From Aurelia coerulea (taxonomy: Eukaryota > Cnidaria > Scyphozoa > Semaeostomeae > Ulmaridae): a stretch of 64,000 nt of DNA. Position 1 is the stretch's first letter, and the number at the start of each line of letters is the position of its first letter. The stretch spans positions 12,935,501-12,999,500 of the forward strand of contig CM076949.1 of assembly GCA_039566865.1 (NCBI GenBank), written 5' to 3'. The notes under the pieces were generated by a model that saw only the letters and a list, made by a program, of their open reading frames with translations, searched no databases and was not told the origin of the DNA. Positions 39,296-51,845 of the stretch are shown here, in pieces. The position numbers and the translations under genes are program-made.

Positions 39296-40890
39296 TAAAA
39301 AAAGCGTACTATAGGACATAGATTCTTAAAAGTCGGGAATTTATTCATGGAAAGTCGGAGAATTCCAAAATAAGGGTATCAATCCATGGTACTGAATGCA
39401 GAGCTTTTCGGTAGCTAAATATTTCTTAGATTTAAACATGGCCCCCTGTAAATCAGTTATTATGCGCTACCATGGGTAAAAAAGATAAAATCAAATCAAA
39501 ATAAAATCACATCATGATTCATAATCCACAGTAAAGAAATTACAACAACTGTATTTTAATATATGTTACAATTGACATTAATGGCCTCTTTGTGACATAC
39601 AATGCTATGTAAAGGGTAATATTTGGAATGCAGCGGTTATAAAAGTTGCTTGTTGACACAGAGAGTTAAACGATTTTGCAAGAGAAACATTTCATTTTCG
39701 GTGAAAAGGGTCATCCATTCTCTAAAAGTCAGAAAAGGTGTCCATCTCGGTCATGTAAAATCAGAGATTAGTGGTCTATTTGAAGTTTTGGAAACTCGCA
39801 TGCTATGCATATCCATATAGACCTGACTGAAAAAATGGATCATCTCCCATTCTTTAAAGGTAAGCCATAGAGTACGCTCTTGATTTTTGAGGGGGTATGG
39901 GGGAAATACTCTGGTAAGGAAGAATATTTAACGAGCATCTGTTTTCTTTTGACAGTATGACTGATGGTGCTCAACAAGCACTGCGAAGAACAATGGAAAT
40001 TTACTCAAAAACAACACGATTTGCTCTGGCGTGTAATCAATCAAGCAAGATAATTGGTGAGGATTTTTTGAGTTAAGGGGGTAGACCCCCAGGGGACAAA
40101 ATTTTGTCAATTTTAGAGATATTCTCTCCAGACTTAGACAGAATATAGAGATAACAGACCTTCAATGAAAAATTTTGGTCTTCCAATCAAATATGCATTG
40201 TAGGCAAAATGGCGGCAATAACAATGGTCAAAAGTGCTGCTTGCTTGTAACAATGCAATTTCCACAAAATTAATGATAAGGGACTGAAACTTTTTTCAAG
40301 CACTCATTAATATGAAAAGCTACAGAATAAAAACATTTCAACTTGATTGTCATTTGACTTACAGAGAAATTTTGAAGTTAATTTGAGATCCGGAAAAATT
40401 GCATTGCTAATAATTTTCAAGGCAGCATTACATTTTTTCTCTGAGGTATAGCCAGCTCTAAATCTTTTCATTTTCTAGAGCAAGGTGAAATGAGTATGTC
40501 CTGAAAATTTCATGAAAATCGACCAAAGGATGACTGAAATACATTGTCACATGCATTGGAATTTGTTGGTTTTCGCGAAATGCTGGAAAATGGCTTTGAA
40601 AATGAACCATAGAAATAACGTCTATGTTAACTGCTATTATCCCTCAAAGTTCACTAGATTCATAAGTCTTCCTTTTGCTTTTTGTCCAAATCCAAAAGCA
40701 GTAACCTGATGGTTTTTCAATGTTCATGTAGTCTTTTCACTTTTGTTCAATGCATATATCCATGTGACTGCTGGTTGAGTTTAGTCACTTTGCAATATTC
40801 TTGCCATCCTTTTGGCTCTTCACTATTCCAAGCCTCTTTGCTGACGTAGTCAGCCTTACTATTCTTGATCAATGAAAAAGCAATTTTTTT
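39296..40890. other. unassigned non-coding stretch
   Basis: AT-rich with an AAATGGCGGCAA context near 40208. No domain-bearing frame, RNA gene or terminal repeat was found. Confidence 0.35.
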
Positions 40891-41930
40891 TCAATTTCAA
40901 TTTCATGTATATTCTCAGCTAAAAGCTACATGTTAAACTAATATAATATGATGCTAAATTATACAGATAATGAGAAACGCGTGAAATATAATTTACGTAA
41001 TGCATCTAAATCAGTGGAGCTGAAGAGGACATATAGAAAGAACTCTGGTAGAGCTTTCGAGCTATATGCCCTCGGTTACGTGGTTTATAGCGAGCGATAA
41101 CATTTATTTAAATACGAGAAATTTTAATTATACAATCATGCTATTGGAAATACTTTTGGCTACAAATAACGATATACAAAAAATAGAGGCAGACTGAGGA
41201 TAGAGGGAGGAAGAGAAAAATGATAAAGAAAAGAACCGGGAGAGAGTTTATAAACCAATGGCTTTTTAATGATTAATAAGTCTGCAGTAAAAGTTGCTTG
41301 TACCGCTTTCCGAAAATCTTTTTTGAATGAGAAGTCCTAATGTTATCTGGAATTTTGTTCCAGATTTTTACACCAAAGTTGGTTATGAGTCTACTTTTGT
41401 AATTAGTTCTGGCTACTGGGGGGACAAAATTTCCAGAAGTTGCTTGTCTGGTCTGAATGTGGTGTCTTTGACTAGTTAGTTGGAAAAGATCACTGAAAAA
41501 TTGTTCACAGTTTTCCTTGGAGATGTCGTACATGAATTTGGCACATTCTAGCTTATAGGTGTCTTGCAGGTTTAATGAGTTTAGTGTCTTGAACAGTGGT
41601 TGGCTATGTTCATTTCGTTTTTTGAAGAACATTATCCTGGCTGCCTTTTTTTGGTTTTTACTTAAAGGATCTAGTGAGTTTTGATACGCTCCTCCCCAGT
41701 TTATGATAGCATAGTTAATATGTGGAGAAATAAAGGCATTATATATATTTCGCAGGATATTGTTTGGAACAAAGTGCCTCATTTTAGCTAAGATACCAAT
41801 GCTTTTTGCAACTTTAGTGTTAACATGTTGGATATGCTGTTTCCAAGTAAGGTTATTGTCGATTAGAACTCCAAGATATTTAGCATAGTTAGTTTCATTT
41901 AGCGAAATTAGTCTGCCGTCGTCGGACTAT
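40891..41930 (-). mobile_element. LINE family E, 5'-truncated, with 3' UTR
   Basis: Coding remnant 41273-41930, then a 3' UTR down to an A-rich end near 40890. The trailer has TAGCTCGAAAGCT, TGTCCTCTTCAGC and TTTAGCTGAGAATATA blocks that recur in the same order at 57735-57925. Confidence 0.75.
41273..41930 (-). CDS. LINE family E RT C-terminal part (partial)
   Basis: The open minus-strand frame runs from SLNETNYAKYLGVLIDNNLTWKQHIQHVNTKVAKSIGILAKMRHFVPNNILRNIYNAFISPHINYAIINWGGAYQ to IWNKIPDNIRTSHSKKIFGKRYKQLLLQTY. This is the thumb and C-terminal domain of a CR1/L2-like LINE; no catalytic motif remains. The end lacks the cysteine motifs of families A and B. Confidence 0.8.
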
Positions 41931-42217
41931 GTAGACAGGGCCACTCACGGCTGCGGTTTGCGGGCTCGCGGCTTGTGAGCATTTATTGAACAACCAACAA
42001 AAGATAATGACTTCTTCCTACCTACTTACGTCAATGGACGACTGGACGACAAAGGTTTATTTCTGACAATGCAGAGCTCAATATTACGGACAACGAAACC
42101 ATGGACTACAGAGCTACGGAACCAAGAGCCTTGGACTCAGGAATTAGAAACCGGCGGAGGAGAGTAATTCAATATTCTAAATCATTTACCTTTTGAACCA
42201 TTACCCAACTGTAAATT
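41931..42217. repeat. tandemly duplicated repeat, unit 1 (left part)
   Basis: It matches 46065-46310 over most of its length, including GGCTGCGG, GCGGGCTCGCGGCTTGTGAGC and the ACCGGCGGAGGAGAGTAA block. It continues at 45949-46038 after the inserted material. A GCTCAC...GTGAGC inverted pair brackets its GC-rich start in unit 2. Confidence 0.75.
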
Positions 42218-45200
42218 CCCGGGGGGGGGGGGATCACTACCATAGAAATAAAAGAACTAGAATGCGCGGTCTATTGTTTCGCTTTTGTTTAGTGCGTAAT
42301 GCGCATGGAGAGCAAAGATGGTAGCACCACGTTGGCAAAAGATTTGGATAAACAAAGGACCCACAGTGGGAAGGCCTTCACCGCTCTTCTGTTTTGGTGC
42401 TTCTGGCTTGCAGAAAGGCAACGAAATATCGAGAACGAGTCATTTTGAAGTAAGTAGTGCCACAGCATTTAATTTTGATCAATTATGAGCCACTTTTGGT
42501 CGTTTTAGTCATTGATATCGACCTTAGATCGTAGCAACTTAGGCCGAAGTTTTTCAGATCAGCCCACTGGAAGTTAATTGACGTGCTTTAAAGGCAACAT
42601 ACCTGCCAATATTTATGTTTTAACATATGAAACGTATTTTCATTGCAATCTACATTTCATCTCTGATCATTTACATCTTTAGAATGAAGTTTAAGCATCA
42701 ACGAAAAGAGAGAATTGACGAAACTTTTGCGTTGTAAGGCTATAGACCTATCAACTAACTTTAGGCCCTACATACTTAATTTTTGTGGTTTGTCAGTGGC
42801 AACAACAATCGAAAGTTTTAATTTGATAAACTCGACAATTTTCAAATTACCCTCCATTAATAACACAAGTAAACAATTTTGTCAATTTGAAGCATCAAAA
42901 ACGCAACAGCACTCTAGATGAGGATGAAAGGTGAAGGGCTGCAACTCTAACTTTAGTTCAGTGATGAAGTTGCCACTCACTGGATGCACTTTGATTTAGA
43001 TTTACTTGCAACAAGATATTATATATGTTTGAGGCAACCTCAATAAGACTGCACAAACCTGTGCCCGTTCCCTGGGAAACAGGATATGTTTTCATAAATC
43101 AACGGTTTTAGAATGCCCCCTCACTATTCGTCTAGATGTGTGGAAGGGGAACATACCATGGTTTTGCTGGTTTTTGGAAGTAACACAGGAAAGTGCTGGT
43201 GGCAACTGCGTCATGGGCTTCGGCTTTAAGAATGGGATAGTCAGCATTTCCAACAACTTTGGTTATTTATTGTTACATTGGGTGTTGCTCTTTAATTAAC
43301 ATGTCATCTAGCATCAATAAACAATCTTCTTGGTCCGTAGTGATTTCTTTTTCCTGGTTCACATTAAATATTTACAGACCAAGATCTTATTGTTTGTATG
43401 GGGCAAATTCAGGGACTTCCTGGCAAAAGTTATATGCCCTTGGGCTATAAAAATGAAGGGAAAGTTGCAAATTTCTTCATTTCCTCAGAATACATTTGAA
43501 GCCAGACAATTTATTGCAATTCTTTGCCCCTTTCCTGAACTGTGCTGTAGCAATTTGGGCATAGTTATCTGCAAGTAATTCGTCTTTTTCTGCTGAGAAT
43601 TAATTCATTTTTTCAACTGTAAAGTGAAACTTGGGATATTTACCCTTCTTAAGGTTTTTGAGCCTAAGTATGTCTATTTGTATTCTTGAGCTTTTCCTTA
43701 TAATTTGCTTTCTTTTTTCAGATGAAATCTTTGATGCAAATGTGTGGTCCGATTTTACATGTTCTGGATCCAAGGCAGGAAAAGTTTCAGGAGGAGCAGG
43801 ATTGGACAACCTTTTGAGAGTGGTCTATATCTTTGGACTTAGTTTCTTAAAGATGTTCTGGACACTAGATACATAGTAGACAGCATCTTTTTGTGAATAT
43901 TTTTAACTAGAGAATCAGACTTTGGCAGAGAAGGAGGTCAGCTGTAATCAAAGGGAGGAAATGGTTCTCACAAATTTGTTGTTATGCTAATTGATGCCAG
44001 TTGTTGTGATGCACTGTAATTTAGCTATTTACCTATCGATCTTTTATAGCAGAGTTAAATCAGTGAGATATTGAAAGTTGAAATAACAGTAGTTTTGAAT
44101 TGTGTCTGTAATTTTGAATCTTAAGTTTCGTTTATCTTGGAATTCTGCTTAATAATTTTTAAATCCCTGGAAAGAGTGAAAAGTATACAAAACTTTTGCC
44201 TTGTTTACTGGTCGGCCTGGGGTTTTCCATGGAAATTTCTCTATGATCTCAGACAAGATTTGAAAGTGTAATGGTTTGGCCAAAACAAACTTCAGTATCA
44301 ATAACTCCATCAGTTAGCAATGATAATCTGCTCTGGGAGAATAGAGAAAAGTATCTTTACTGGGACCACACTCATTTTTTATAAGGAACCTAAGAAACAG
44401 TATGCTCACTTTTTAAAGGCTGAGAAACCATGCTACCTGCATTGAAAATGCTAAGAGTGTTTTGTGATTTGCAGCCTCAATTTTCCTAGTTTACTCGAAA
44501 ATGTAGAAAATGTTTGCAACATATAGTAAACTAGTCTTAGGATAGCCAAAAATGTAAGAAACTACATAATTGTGTTTGAGAAGCACTAGGAAACTTTTAA
44601 AAGCAACATTCAAGAACATCTTGATAACACTGTTGTTGACCCTTTATTTTTGAGTAATATTCACGAAAGTTATGTCTTCATTGAGCACACTGCAACTCTT
44701 TTCCTTGCTGAACATCATGCTGCATGTCAAGGAAAAATGAGTGGCAGTGGTGAAAACTATATCACAATTCATGCAGCTAAAAATATGAAACAAATTAAGA
44801 AAATTTTTACACTAAGAAGCAGAAATTTTCATGTGGGATATTTATGAAACTTTTAGCACTATTAGCTGATCCAGGTTTCTAATATAAGAAAATTGTTTGT
44901 TGACATCATGCTGCTTTGGGTGTAATAGTTGTTTTGAGATCTTCATAGGTACTTTGGGTACCTTTTCAACAAAATATGATGAAGCTTACATTTCAAGAGG
45001 TAAATTTTTGAGAAACTCGTAAAGAAATTTGAAAGCAAAATTTAAAGAGAGATTGGATTTGGACCACAACAGTTAGTTTCTTCAAATGCTTTTTATTTGT
45101 TATGTTGATGGGCCTAAAAATCAGTCTTTCATTTTGGCCCGACTTTGGCCACTGTGACTCCTTTAAAGGACAGATATTGAAATATTAAAAATCATATATA

Positions 45201-45948
45201 ATGAATGCAAATTCTAGAACTACGGTTTCAGAATAAGAAGTCGTTATCTCTTACAAAAGGACTGTGATCCTCGACCCATCCACGAAACGGGCCTAGTCTA
45301 AAACTTACTGGTGAAACGAAATGTTTTTCTGGCCAGGACGCAGCTCTTTCTCCGGAATCCAACGCTTTTTGCAGCCAAATTCAGTGAAAGAGACAACCAT
45401 TTTTCAAATTAGTTCGACAATCTCTCAAATTAAAGCTAGAAATGCCCAATAACTTGTCGAGGAATTCGGAGAGTCCACTGCGATCCACTGTTAGCCTGGA
45501 TTTCCCGCGGCTTTTTGCCAACGTGGTGCTACCATTTTGGTTCCCCATGGTTGTTACGCATCACGTGACCTACCACGCATTCTAGTCCTTCTATTTCTAT
45601 AGTCACTACCATATGTACCAGTACGGGGTGTACCATTTTTTGGGGTACCTTTTTTCAGGCTGAAAATAAATTTTAGGGTGTCACTTTTGGTAACATCACA
45701 AATGAACATAAATTTTGGGGCGTCATTTTGGAAGAAAAATGCTTGAGGGTATTGAATTTAATCTGATTTCAGGTACTTGGTTAGAATTTCGAATTTTGGT
45801 CACAATTTTAGGGTATCTTTTTTGAAAGGCCCGTAAATTTTGGGGTATGGTTATTGAAAAAATTCATAAATTTTAGGGTATGATTTTACAATTGAAAATG
45901 GCACACCCCCGTTATCCGCCTATTGAAGTGACCCCCCCCCCCCCCGGG
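42218..45948. mobile_element. MITE with CCCGGGG ends, 8-bp target TGTAAATT, carrying a 3.36-kb insertion
   Basis: Left end CCCGGGGGGGGGG..GATCACT (42218 on) and right end AAGTGACCCC..CCCCGGG (to 45948) are inverted. TGTAAATT flanks both sides (42210-42217, 45949-45956). The undisturbed second unit has one TGTAAATT at the same place (about 46298), an empty site. The MITE body is 42218-42242 plus 45612-45948, with GGGTGTACC- and GGGGTATG-like motifs. Confidence 0.8.
42243..45602. mobile_element. 3.36-kb non-autonomous TIR element
   Basis: Inverted ends of about 110 bp: left TAGAAATAAAAGAACTAGAA.. with ATGGTAGCACCACGTTGG further in, right the inverse starting CTATAGAAATAGAAGGACTA.. A 9-bp direct repeat TCACTACCA flanks it (42234-42242, 45603-45611). 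The right end has three extra bases. No frame longer than about 82 codons is present. A 9-bp duplication fits Mutator-like elements, but no transposase supports this. Confidence 0.7.
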
Positions 45949-46395
45949 TGTAAATTCAAACATAATACACGTTTCCTTAGCGATAATCATTCAATTAATT
46001 TCTATAAAATTGACCTCGCTACAGTCTGCTTCAATCAGCGAGCGAAATTAGCCTGTCTCTGTTTGGCTATGTAGAGACGGGCCAGCTCACGGCTGCGGTT
46101 CGCGGGCTCGCGGCTTGTGAGCATTTATCCAACAAACAACGAAGTTCTAATTGACGACAAAGGTTTATTTCTGACAATGCAGAACTCAATATTACGGACC
46201 ACGGAACCATGGACTACAGAACTACGGAACCAAGAGCCTTCGACTCAGGAACTAGAAACCGGCGGAGGAGAGTAAATGAATATTCTTGAACCATTACCCA
46301 ACTGTAAATTCAAGCATAGTACACGTTTCCTTAGCGATAATCATTCAATTAATTTCTATAAAATTGACCTCGCTACAGTCGCATTTGGTACAAAT
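45949..46395. repeat. tandem repeat: end of unit 1 and unit 2 (empty-site copy)
   Basis: GTAAATTCAAACATAATACACGT (split here as GTAAATTCAAAC / ATAATACACGT) to GACCTCGCTACAGTC occurs at 45950-46033 and again at 46298-46379. Unit 2 therefore duplicates unit 1 and shows the site before MITE insertion. Confidence 0.75.
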
Positions 46396-47024
46396 ACTAA
46401 TCGGCATCACTCGCTGACTGTTGTTATATCTAGTTTTAGTATATATATTATTGATAGCATGCTATCACACCAGGGAGTTACAGTACTTGCAGGACATACA
46501 TTTCTGCCTTTACCTTCCAAAAACCAATTTTTGTGACATTTCCCAATCTTGTATTACAATGGTTTCTAGGGATTCGCCGTATAGGAGTTTGGACATTTGG
46601 ATAAAGTTTCTAATCAGATCAAATAAATCTGTAAGGCCACTAGGATTCTAATCTTGATTGTGTTTACTTTTCCTTCTGAAGAGCAACAGAATTACCCTTG
46701 TCCTTAAGGGCGCAAATTACTTTGTGCAGCTGGGCAGGGTGGCCTGTAATGCACTTAGGTCATTCTTCATTCTTTCCGATTTGCAATGTACTCCTTCTGC
46801 CTTCAACGTTGCAATACTATAAATCATAGCGTATTCCATTTTTCAAATCACACTGCCCATTTGCATTCCAGGAGCTTTTTACTTTGTATTTAGGCCAAAA
46901 TTTGAAATGCCAACAACAAACACGATCTTTCAAAAAGTACATTCTTTCTTGTGATATTCACACCGTACCAATGTGTTGTGTCACATCAGAAACCATTCTG
47001 TAGATCAAGTAAAGTTCATTAATA
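46396..47024. other. unassigned non-coding stretch
   Basis: No supported gene or repeat boundary is visible. Confidence 0.35.
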
Positions 47025-47880
47025 GACCATTTGCCAATTACAAAAAAAGGGATTGGCGCGAGCGCGGCCAATTCCGGCAGCCCTAGTAACAGTCGGAAAT
47101 CCGGGGAGTCCTCCCGACCCGGCCCGATTTTCTGACCAGAAGCTGCATTTGGAGCCGATGCTCGATGGTTACTCAACTAATTTCAAAACAGAAAAAAATG
47201 TACAAGAGATAACTCGTTTGTGAGTCTTATCACGAATTTGGGGTTCAATATTGCCCCCAGGGGCGGAGGGCGGGGGCCGCAAAAATTGGGAAAAATTTTG
47301 GCCTACCCCATTTTTGGCCGTAACTCCGTTTTGCGAGGGGTAAACGGCCTCGGAATGTCAAAAATAGACGGGAAACCGTCTTCTTTCACTACAACACTTT
47401 TAATCTCGAATTTATCTCTAAAATTCGCAGAATAATGAGCCTTTCTTTTTTCAAAGCTGCGGGGAAAATCCCGAAAATTTCTACTTAGGCCCTTTTTCCT
47501 CCCAAATAGATCGTGCTCGTTTTCCTACTAAATGCACTTGCTAACTCCAGATCAATGATTAAATACCTTAGAAAGGGTTGAAACAATGTCCTCCAAAATT
47601 TTTTTTCAGTTTCTCGATTTATCCACTCCAGAATCAGCCCAAGACGATCGGCCAGTTTTCGTTGATTTTTCAAAATGTTCTCCCAAGTTTTGGACTTATT
47701 ACATTTGAAGTAAGGGGTCAAAATCAGCTGATCGTTTGTTTATGCACCCTACTCTACAAATCGATCGTGGGAAATTATCGAATAAAATATTCTGAAGTGG
47801 AGAGGATTCCCCGATGTTACCAGGGCTGTCGGAATTGGCCGCGCTCGCCTCAATCCCGTTTTCTTAATTGGCAAATGGTC
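47025..47880. mobile_element. 856-bp MITE with about 100-bp TIRs
   Basis: Left GACCATTTGCCAATTA and, further in, GCGAGCGCGGCCAATTCCG and CAGCCCTAGTAACA recur inverted at the right as TAATTGGCAAATGGTC, CGGAATTGGCCGCGCTCGC and TGTTACCAGGGCTG. Short frames inside are by-products of the TIRs. The target duplication is unclear (CATTAA/CATTGA-like flanks). Confidence 0.8.
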
Positions 47881-48179
47881 CATTGATTTTTTGGCTTTAA
47901 CATCCAACTACAGTAAATGTTGTTGTGGCTTTTTGTGACTTGTTGTGACTTGTTTGATGATTGATCATATGATGGGCCTAAGAGGAGGACGCACGTCGCA
48001 CACGGAAGAAGCACTTAGGCCTTGGTGCTTTGTGACCGAAAGACTTTCTGCTTGGTGACAAAAATTTTTGCTCGTTGACAGCCGTCACACCGTGCACAAA
48101 GAATGCCTTTGTATTAGTTTCATAAATTTTTCGGAGTTGAGTCTATTATTTCAGGCAGGAAAGTGCGTAATCATACAAA

Positions 48180-48583
48180 GCTATACATTTTCTGAATCGC
48201 CATTAAGTTTCCTATTCATTCATGTCCATATCGATAACGTAGGCCAGCTCAATGAATGTTTATGAGCAAAAGTGTATCCTAAAGATAGCAGAAATTTGAA
48301 TTCCAAGCAAATCATCAAATTTGCGAAATCACAGCATCACATTGAAATTAATTTTTCCTGTTTCTGAGTAACTGCTTGTCAATAAATTATACATTTTCTG
48401 AATCGCTATTAAATTTCCTATTCATCCATGTCCATTTCGATAACGTAGGCCAGCTCAATAAATATTTATGAGCAAAAGTGTATCCAAAACATATCAGACA
48501 TTCGAATTCCAAGAAAATTTCATCAAAATTGCGAAATCACAGCATCACATTGAAATGAATTTTTTCTGTTTCTGAGTTAATAG
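48180..48583. repeat. roughly 205-bp satellite, first block (about two units)
   Basis: Each unit contains TATACATTTTCTGAATCGC, a TTCATCCATGTCCATTTCGA-like block, AACGTAGGCCAGCTC, AAATATTTATGAGCAAAAG and AATCACAGCATCACATTG in this order. The block stops in mid-unit at a LINE insertion. Confidence 0.88.
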
Positions 48584-49187
48584 GCAACCTTCGATCTTAA
48601 AGATCATGGTTGTACGCATTAAATAAAGTCTTAGTCCTGATGAGTCCGGATATGACTAAACAATCCAATTCTTGAATGGCAGCGCTTGTTACAATGTTCG
48701 CAAATAAATGCATCATCGTTCGCATCCAAGTTTGTTAAGGGCTGCTTTCTTCTTTTCCTGCTCTCCTCTTTTCTCTGCATAAGGGCTTGTTCATAACTTC
48801 TTGCTCCCATGGTCACATTTTCTTTCCAAGATGAACGTTGTGTTGCGCAAACCTCCCAGCTATCTACATTCATATCAAACGATTTCATGTCACTTTTGCA
48901 ATTATCATGATATCTTAACAACGGGCGTCCTTGTTTCCTAGAGCTATCACGAGCTTCACTGAAAAGAATTGTCTTGGGAATACGACTATCATCCATCCTT
49001 TTGACATGCCCTAGCCATCTCAACCATTTCTGCATTATCATAGTTCCCAAGTGTGTTAGCCCCGATCGCTTTAGGTCCTCTGTATCGGGTATCTTGTCTT
49101 GCCATTTTATTTTCAGCAACTTCCGTAAGCACCTCATGTGAAAACTATTTACCCTTTTAATGTTCCTAGCATACGTAGTCCATGTCT
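48584..49187 (-). mobile_element. LINE family F fragment (RTE-like) inside the satellite
   Basis: The minus strand has a C-terminal coding part and a short 3' UTR with a GATCTTTAAGATC inverted pair ending near GGTTGCCT. Satellite sequence resumes at about 49188. Confidence 0.75.
48631..49187 (-). CDS. LINE family F ORF2 C-terminus with C2H2 motif (partial)
   Basis: The open frame includes RNIKRVNSFHMRCLRKLLKIKWQDKIPDTEDLKRSGLTHLGTMIMQKWLRWLGHVKRMDD, then GRPLLRYHDNCKSDMK, and ends in FICEHCNKRCHSRIGLFSHIRTHQD, a C-x2-C...H-x3-H finger. This WLGHV-RMDD plus terminal finger arrangement is a frequent C-terminus of metazoan RTE-like LINEs, often misnamed as host genes. RT itself is missing. Confidence 0.8.
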
Positions 49188-49564
49188 CTGAGGAAAATTA
49201 CAAATTTTCTGAATCGCTATTAAATTTCCTATTCATCCATGTCCATTTCGATAACGTAGGCCAGCTCGATAAATATTTATGAGCAAAAGTGTATCCAAAA
49301 GATAGCAGCCATTCGAATTCCAAGCAAATTTCATCAAATTTGCGAAATCACAGCATCACATTGAAATGAATTTTTCCTGTTTCTGAGTTACTGATTGTCA
49401 ACAAATTATACATTTTCTGAATCGCTATTAAATTTCCTTTTCATTCATGTCCATTTCGACGACATAGGCCAGCTCAATAAATATTTATGAGCAAAAATGT
49501 ATCCAGATGATAGCAGACATTCGAATTCCAAGAAAATTTCATAAAAATTGCGAAATCACAGCAT
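49188..49564. repeat. roughly 205-bp satellite, second block
   Basis: About two units between the two LINE insertions, ending in mid-unit at CACAGCAT (49557-49564). That 7-mer ACAGCAT is repeated at 54275-54281, where the array resumes. Confidence 0.88.
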
Positions 49565-49801
49565 TTCATTTCATTTTAATTTTAAATTATTTACACACAA
49601 AAACCGTTCAGCTTACTAACGCAATACTTAGATAAGAAAATAAATATCCTAATTACATTGATATAATCTATATACAGTTAAAGCAAAGTTATGTACAGTA
49701 ATCTATCTAATAGCAGCTGCTCTTCCAGGGCGTCCTGTTTTAGGTTGTGTTCAGCTCATATAATAACTTTTCAATTGTTTTTTCAATCTACTAAGTGTAG
49801 G

Positions 49802-51838
49802 CATGGGCGATTTGGACACGCTAGATGTGTCTCACTACTAATTCAAATAAAATTTTATACTTACCGAGACATGGAGGATGTTTCCAACTTGCTATTTATA
49901 AACTTAAAATGAATTTGAATGCTTTCCTCCTTGTCTATTTTGTCTGCTTTTAGTGCTGAAGTTCAGCTAACTTCTATCCACAGCTTCGGTGAAATAAACA
50001 TGGCGGCAAATGAGATGAGGCCTAAGCATGCGCAGTATGTTGTTTAAATTATTTCCTAATGTCATGGTTCTCAAGCAGGGTTTTCTATTAGCAACGCTGG
50101 GTCCCCTCTAAAAACTTATGGGTACGTAACTAGCCGTTTTTCCTTACGAGATCCATGGCAAGCACCGCATAACTTTTCTTTGCCCATATTTAGAAACCTG
50201 CCCGGGCGTTTTTTAGTGAACGACTTAGCAAAATTTTGAACAGATAGGGGTGAAGGTAAAGCAAGAGAAGGCGTTGTAGCAACAACAACAACATCGTCAA
50301 AGAAGCTTTTTGAAGCCATTACAATACGAGAAACTTGATTCCATCATATGATGCAGGAAATAAAGTGGAAATAAAATGAAAATATTGAAATTAATTTCTG
50401 GCAATCAGAGAGTGGAGTTTATATATAGTTTCTTATGAAATAGAATACACGTAGAGGTGACGTACAGCTAAGGAAGACCCAGGGGATACTCTGGTATGTT
50501 TGGGATAGGGGTGCTCAGGCTGGGGTACAACGCATAAACCCAGAAAAAATAATTTCTAGCACGAAAATAGACCCAAAAGAATAATTTTTCCAACCTTATA
50601 TACCCAAAAGTTATGGAGCCATCTGCATAACAATTCCCCAACTGATTAGATTTCCTTTCCCCTCCCATTTAAATATATATACACTAACAGTAGTTGTATA
50701 AATTTAACCCCCATAAAGCTTTGACTTCCTTTCCTCAATACAGACAAATAGCAACAGATGCATTGCAAGTGAAGATATTTTTTAAAGGTTTGAACTCTGC
50801 ATAATTAGCCAATACCATCAGACATTTTATGCCATCAACGATTATAGAAATGCAATTGGATTCAGACTGAGCCACAAGCCTCCGATGTTTTTAATCTAAA
50901 CACGCGAAAGACCATTACAGGGGGAAGAAAACATGTATGCTACCTACACGCTGATTGGAGAAGAATCTCTTAGTGAATTTGTGAATTTAGCTGGCTATGA
51001 TCTTCATGTTCTTTTTCTATAATCTTGGACAGCTCAATCGTGCGCAATTTCTCACCACATTTGCTTCTTTTACCAGGTGAACACAGAAGTAGATGGTATA
51101 GAAGGACAGGTTCAATTTGTTTGGATATTTATGTTTTTGGTCTTAGTACTGTTAATTGACTCTAGCTTTGATTGTAAATTATATTATTCCCAATTTTTTT
51201 ACTCTTTCTCATATTTGAGACCCAGACAAGGAAGCAAGAATTTCTTGAAGCCAAAAAACAGCTGTACAAATCATTGACCCAAAAAAATAATCCTTGCCAA
51301 AACTCTAGACCCAAAAAAGTAGCCTGAGCTCAACAAACCACAAAATACAAACTATTGTTACATTTGAGATTCCTTGACTAGAACAATACCCCCGTGATTA
51401 GATAGGGGATGTTTCAGATCTATTGTTTAACAACCTATTGTTGTTAGATTATATGGGCGAAGAAAAGTTATGCGGTGCTTGCCATGGATCTCGTAAGGAA
51501 AAACGGCTAGTTACGTACCCATAAGTTTTTAGAGGGGACCCAGCGTTGCTTATAGAAAACCCTGCTTGAGAACCATGACATTAGGAAATAATCTAAACAA
51601 CATACTGCGCATGCTTAGGCCTCATCTCATTTGCCGCCATGTTTATTTCACCGAAGCTGTGGATAGAAGTTAGCTGAACTTCAGCACTAAAAGCAGACAA
51701 AATAGACAAGAAGGAAAGCATTCAAATTCATTTTAAGTTTATAAATAGCAAGTTGGAAACATCCTCCATGTCTCGGTAAGTATAAAATTTTATTTGAATT
51801 AGTAGTGAGACACATCTAGCGTGTCCAAATCGCCCATG
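49802..51838. mobile_element. 2037-bp foldback element with about 389-bp inverted arms
   Basis: Arms 49802-50190 and 51450-51838 are near-identical inverted copies starting CATGGGCGATTTGGACACG. The 7-mer GTGTAGG flanks both sides (49795-49801, 51839-51845). The spacer of about 1.26 kb has no transposase. Each arm includes an ACATGGCGGCAAATG context and a CGGTAAGTA donor-like site on the opposite strand. It splits the LINE family G C-terminus. Confidence 0.85.
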
Positions 51839-51845
51839 GTGTAGG

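Noticed and set aside
42234..45611. EnSpm/CACTA classification from the CACTA at the left end
   Set aside because: The right end lacks the matching TAGTG, and the CACTA bases are part of the 9-bp direct repeat.
48631..49137. Host zinc-finger protein
   Set aside because: The finger ends a WLGHV-RMDD LINE C-terminus and the fragment sits as an insertion in satellite DNA.
50116..50319. 67-codon minus frame MASKSFFDDVVVV..CGACHGSRKEKRLVTYP as a host gene
   Set aside because: It overlaps the foldback arm, has no recognisable domain, and the (GTT)n-type microsatellite supplies its valine run.
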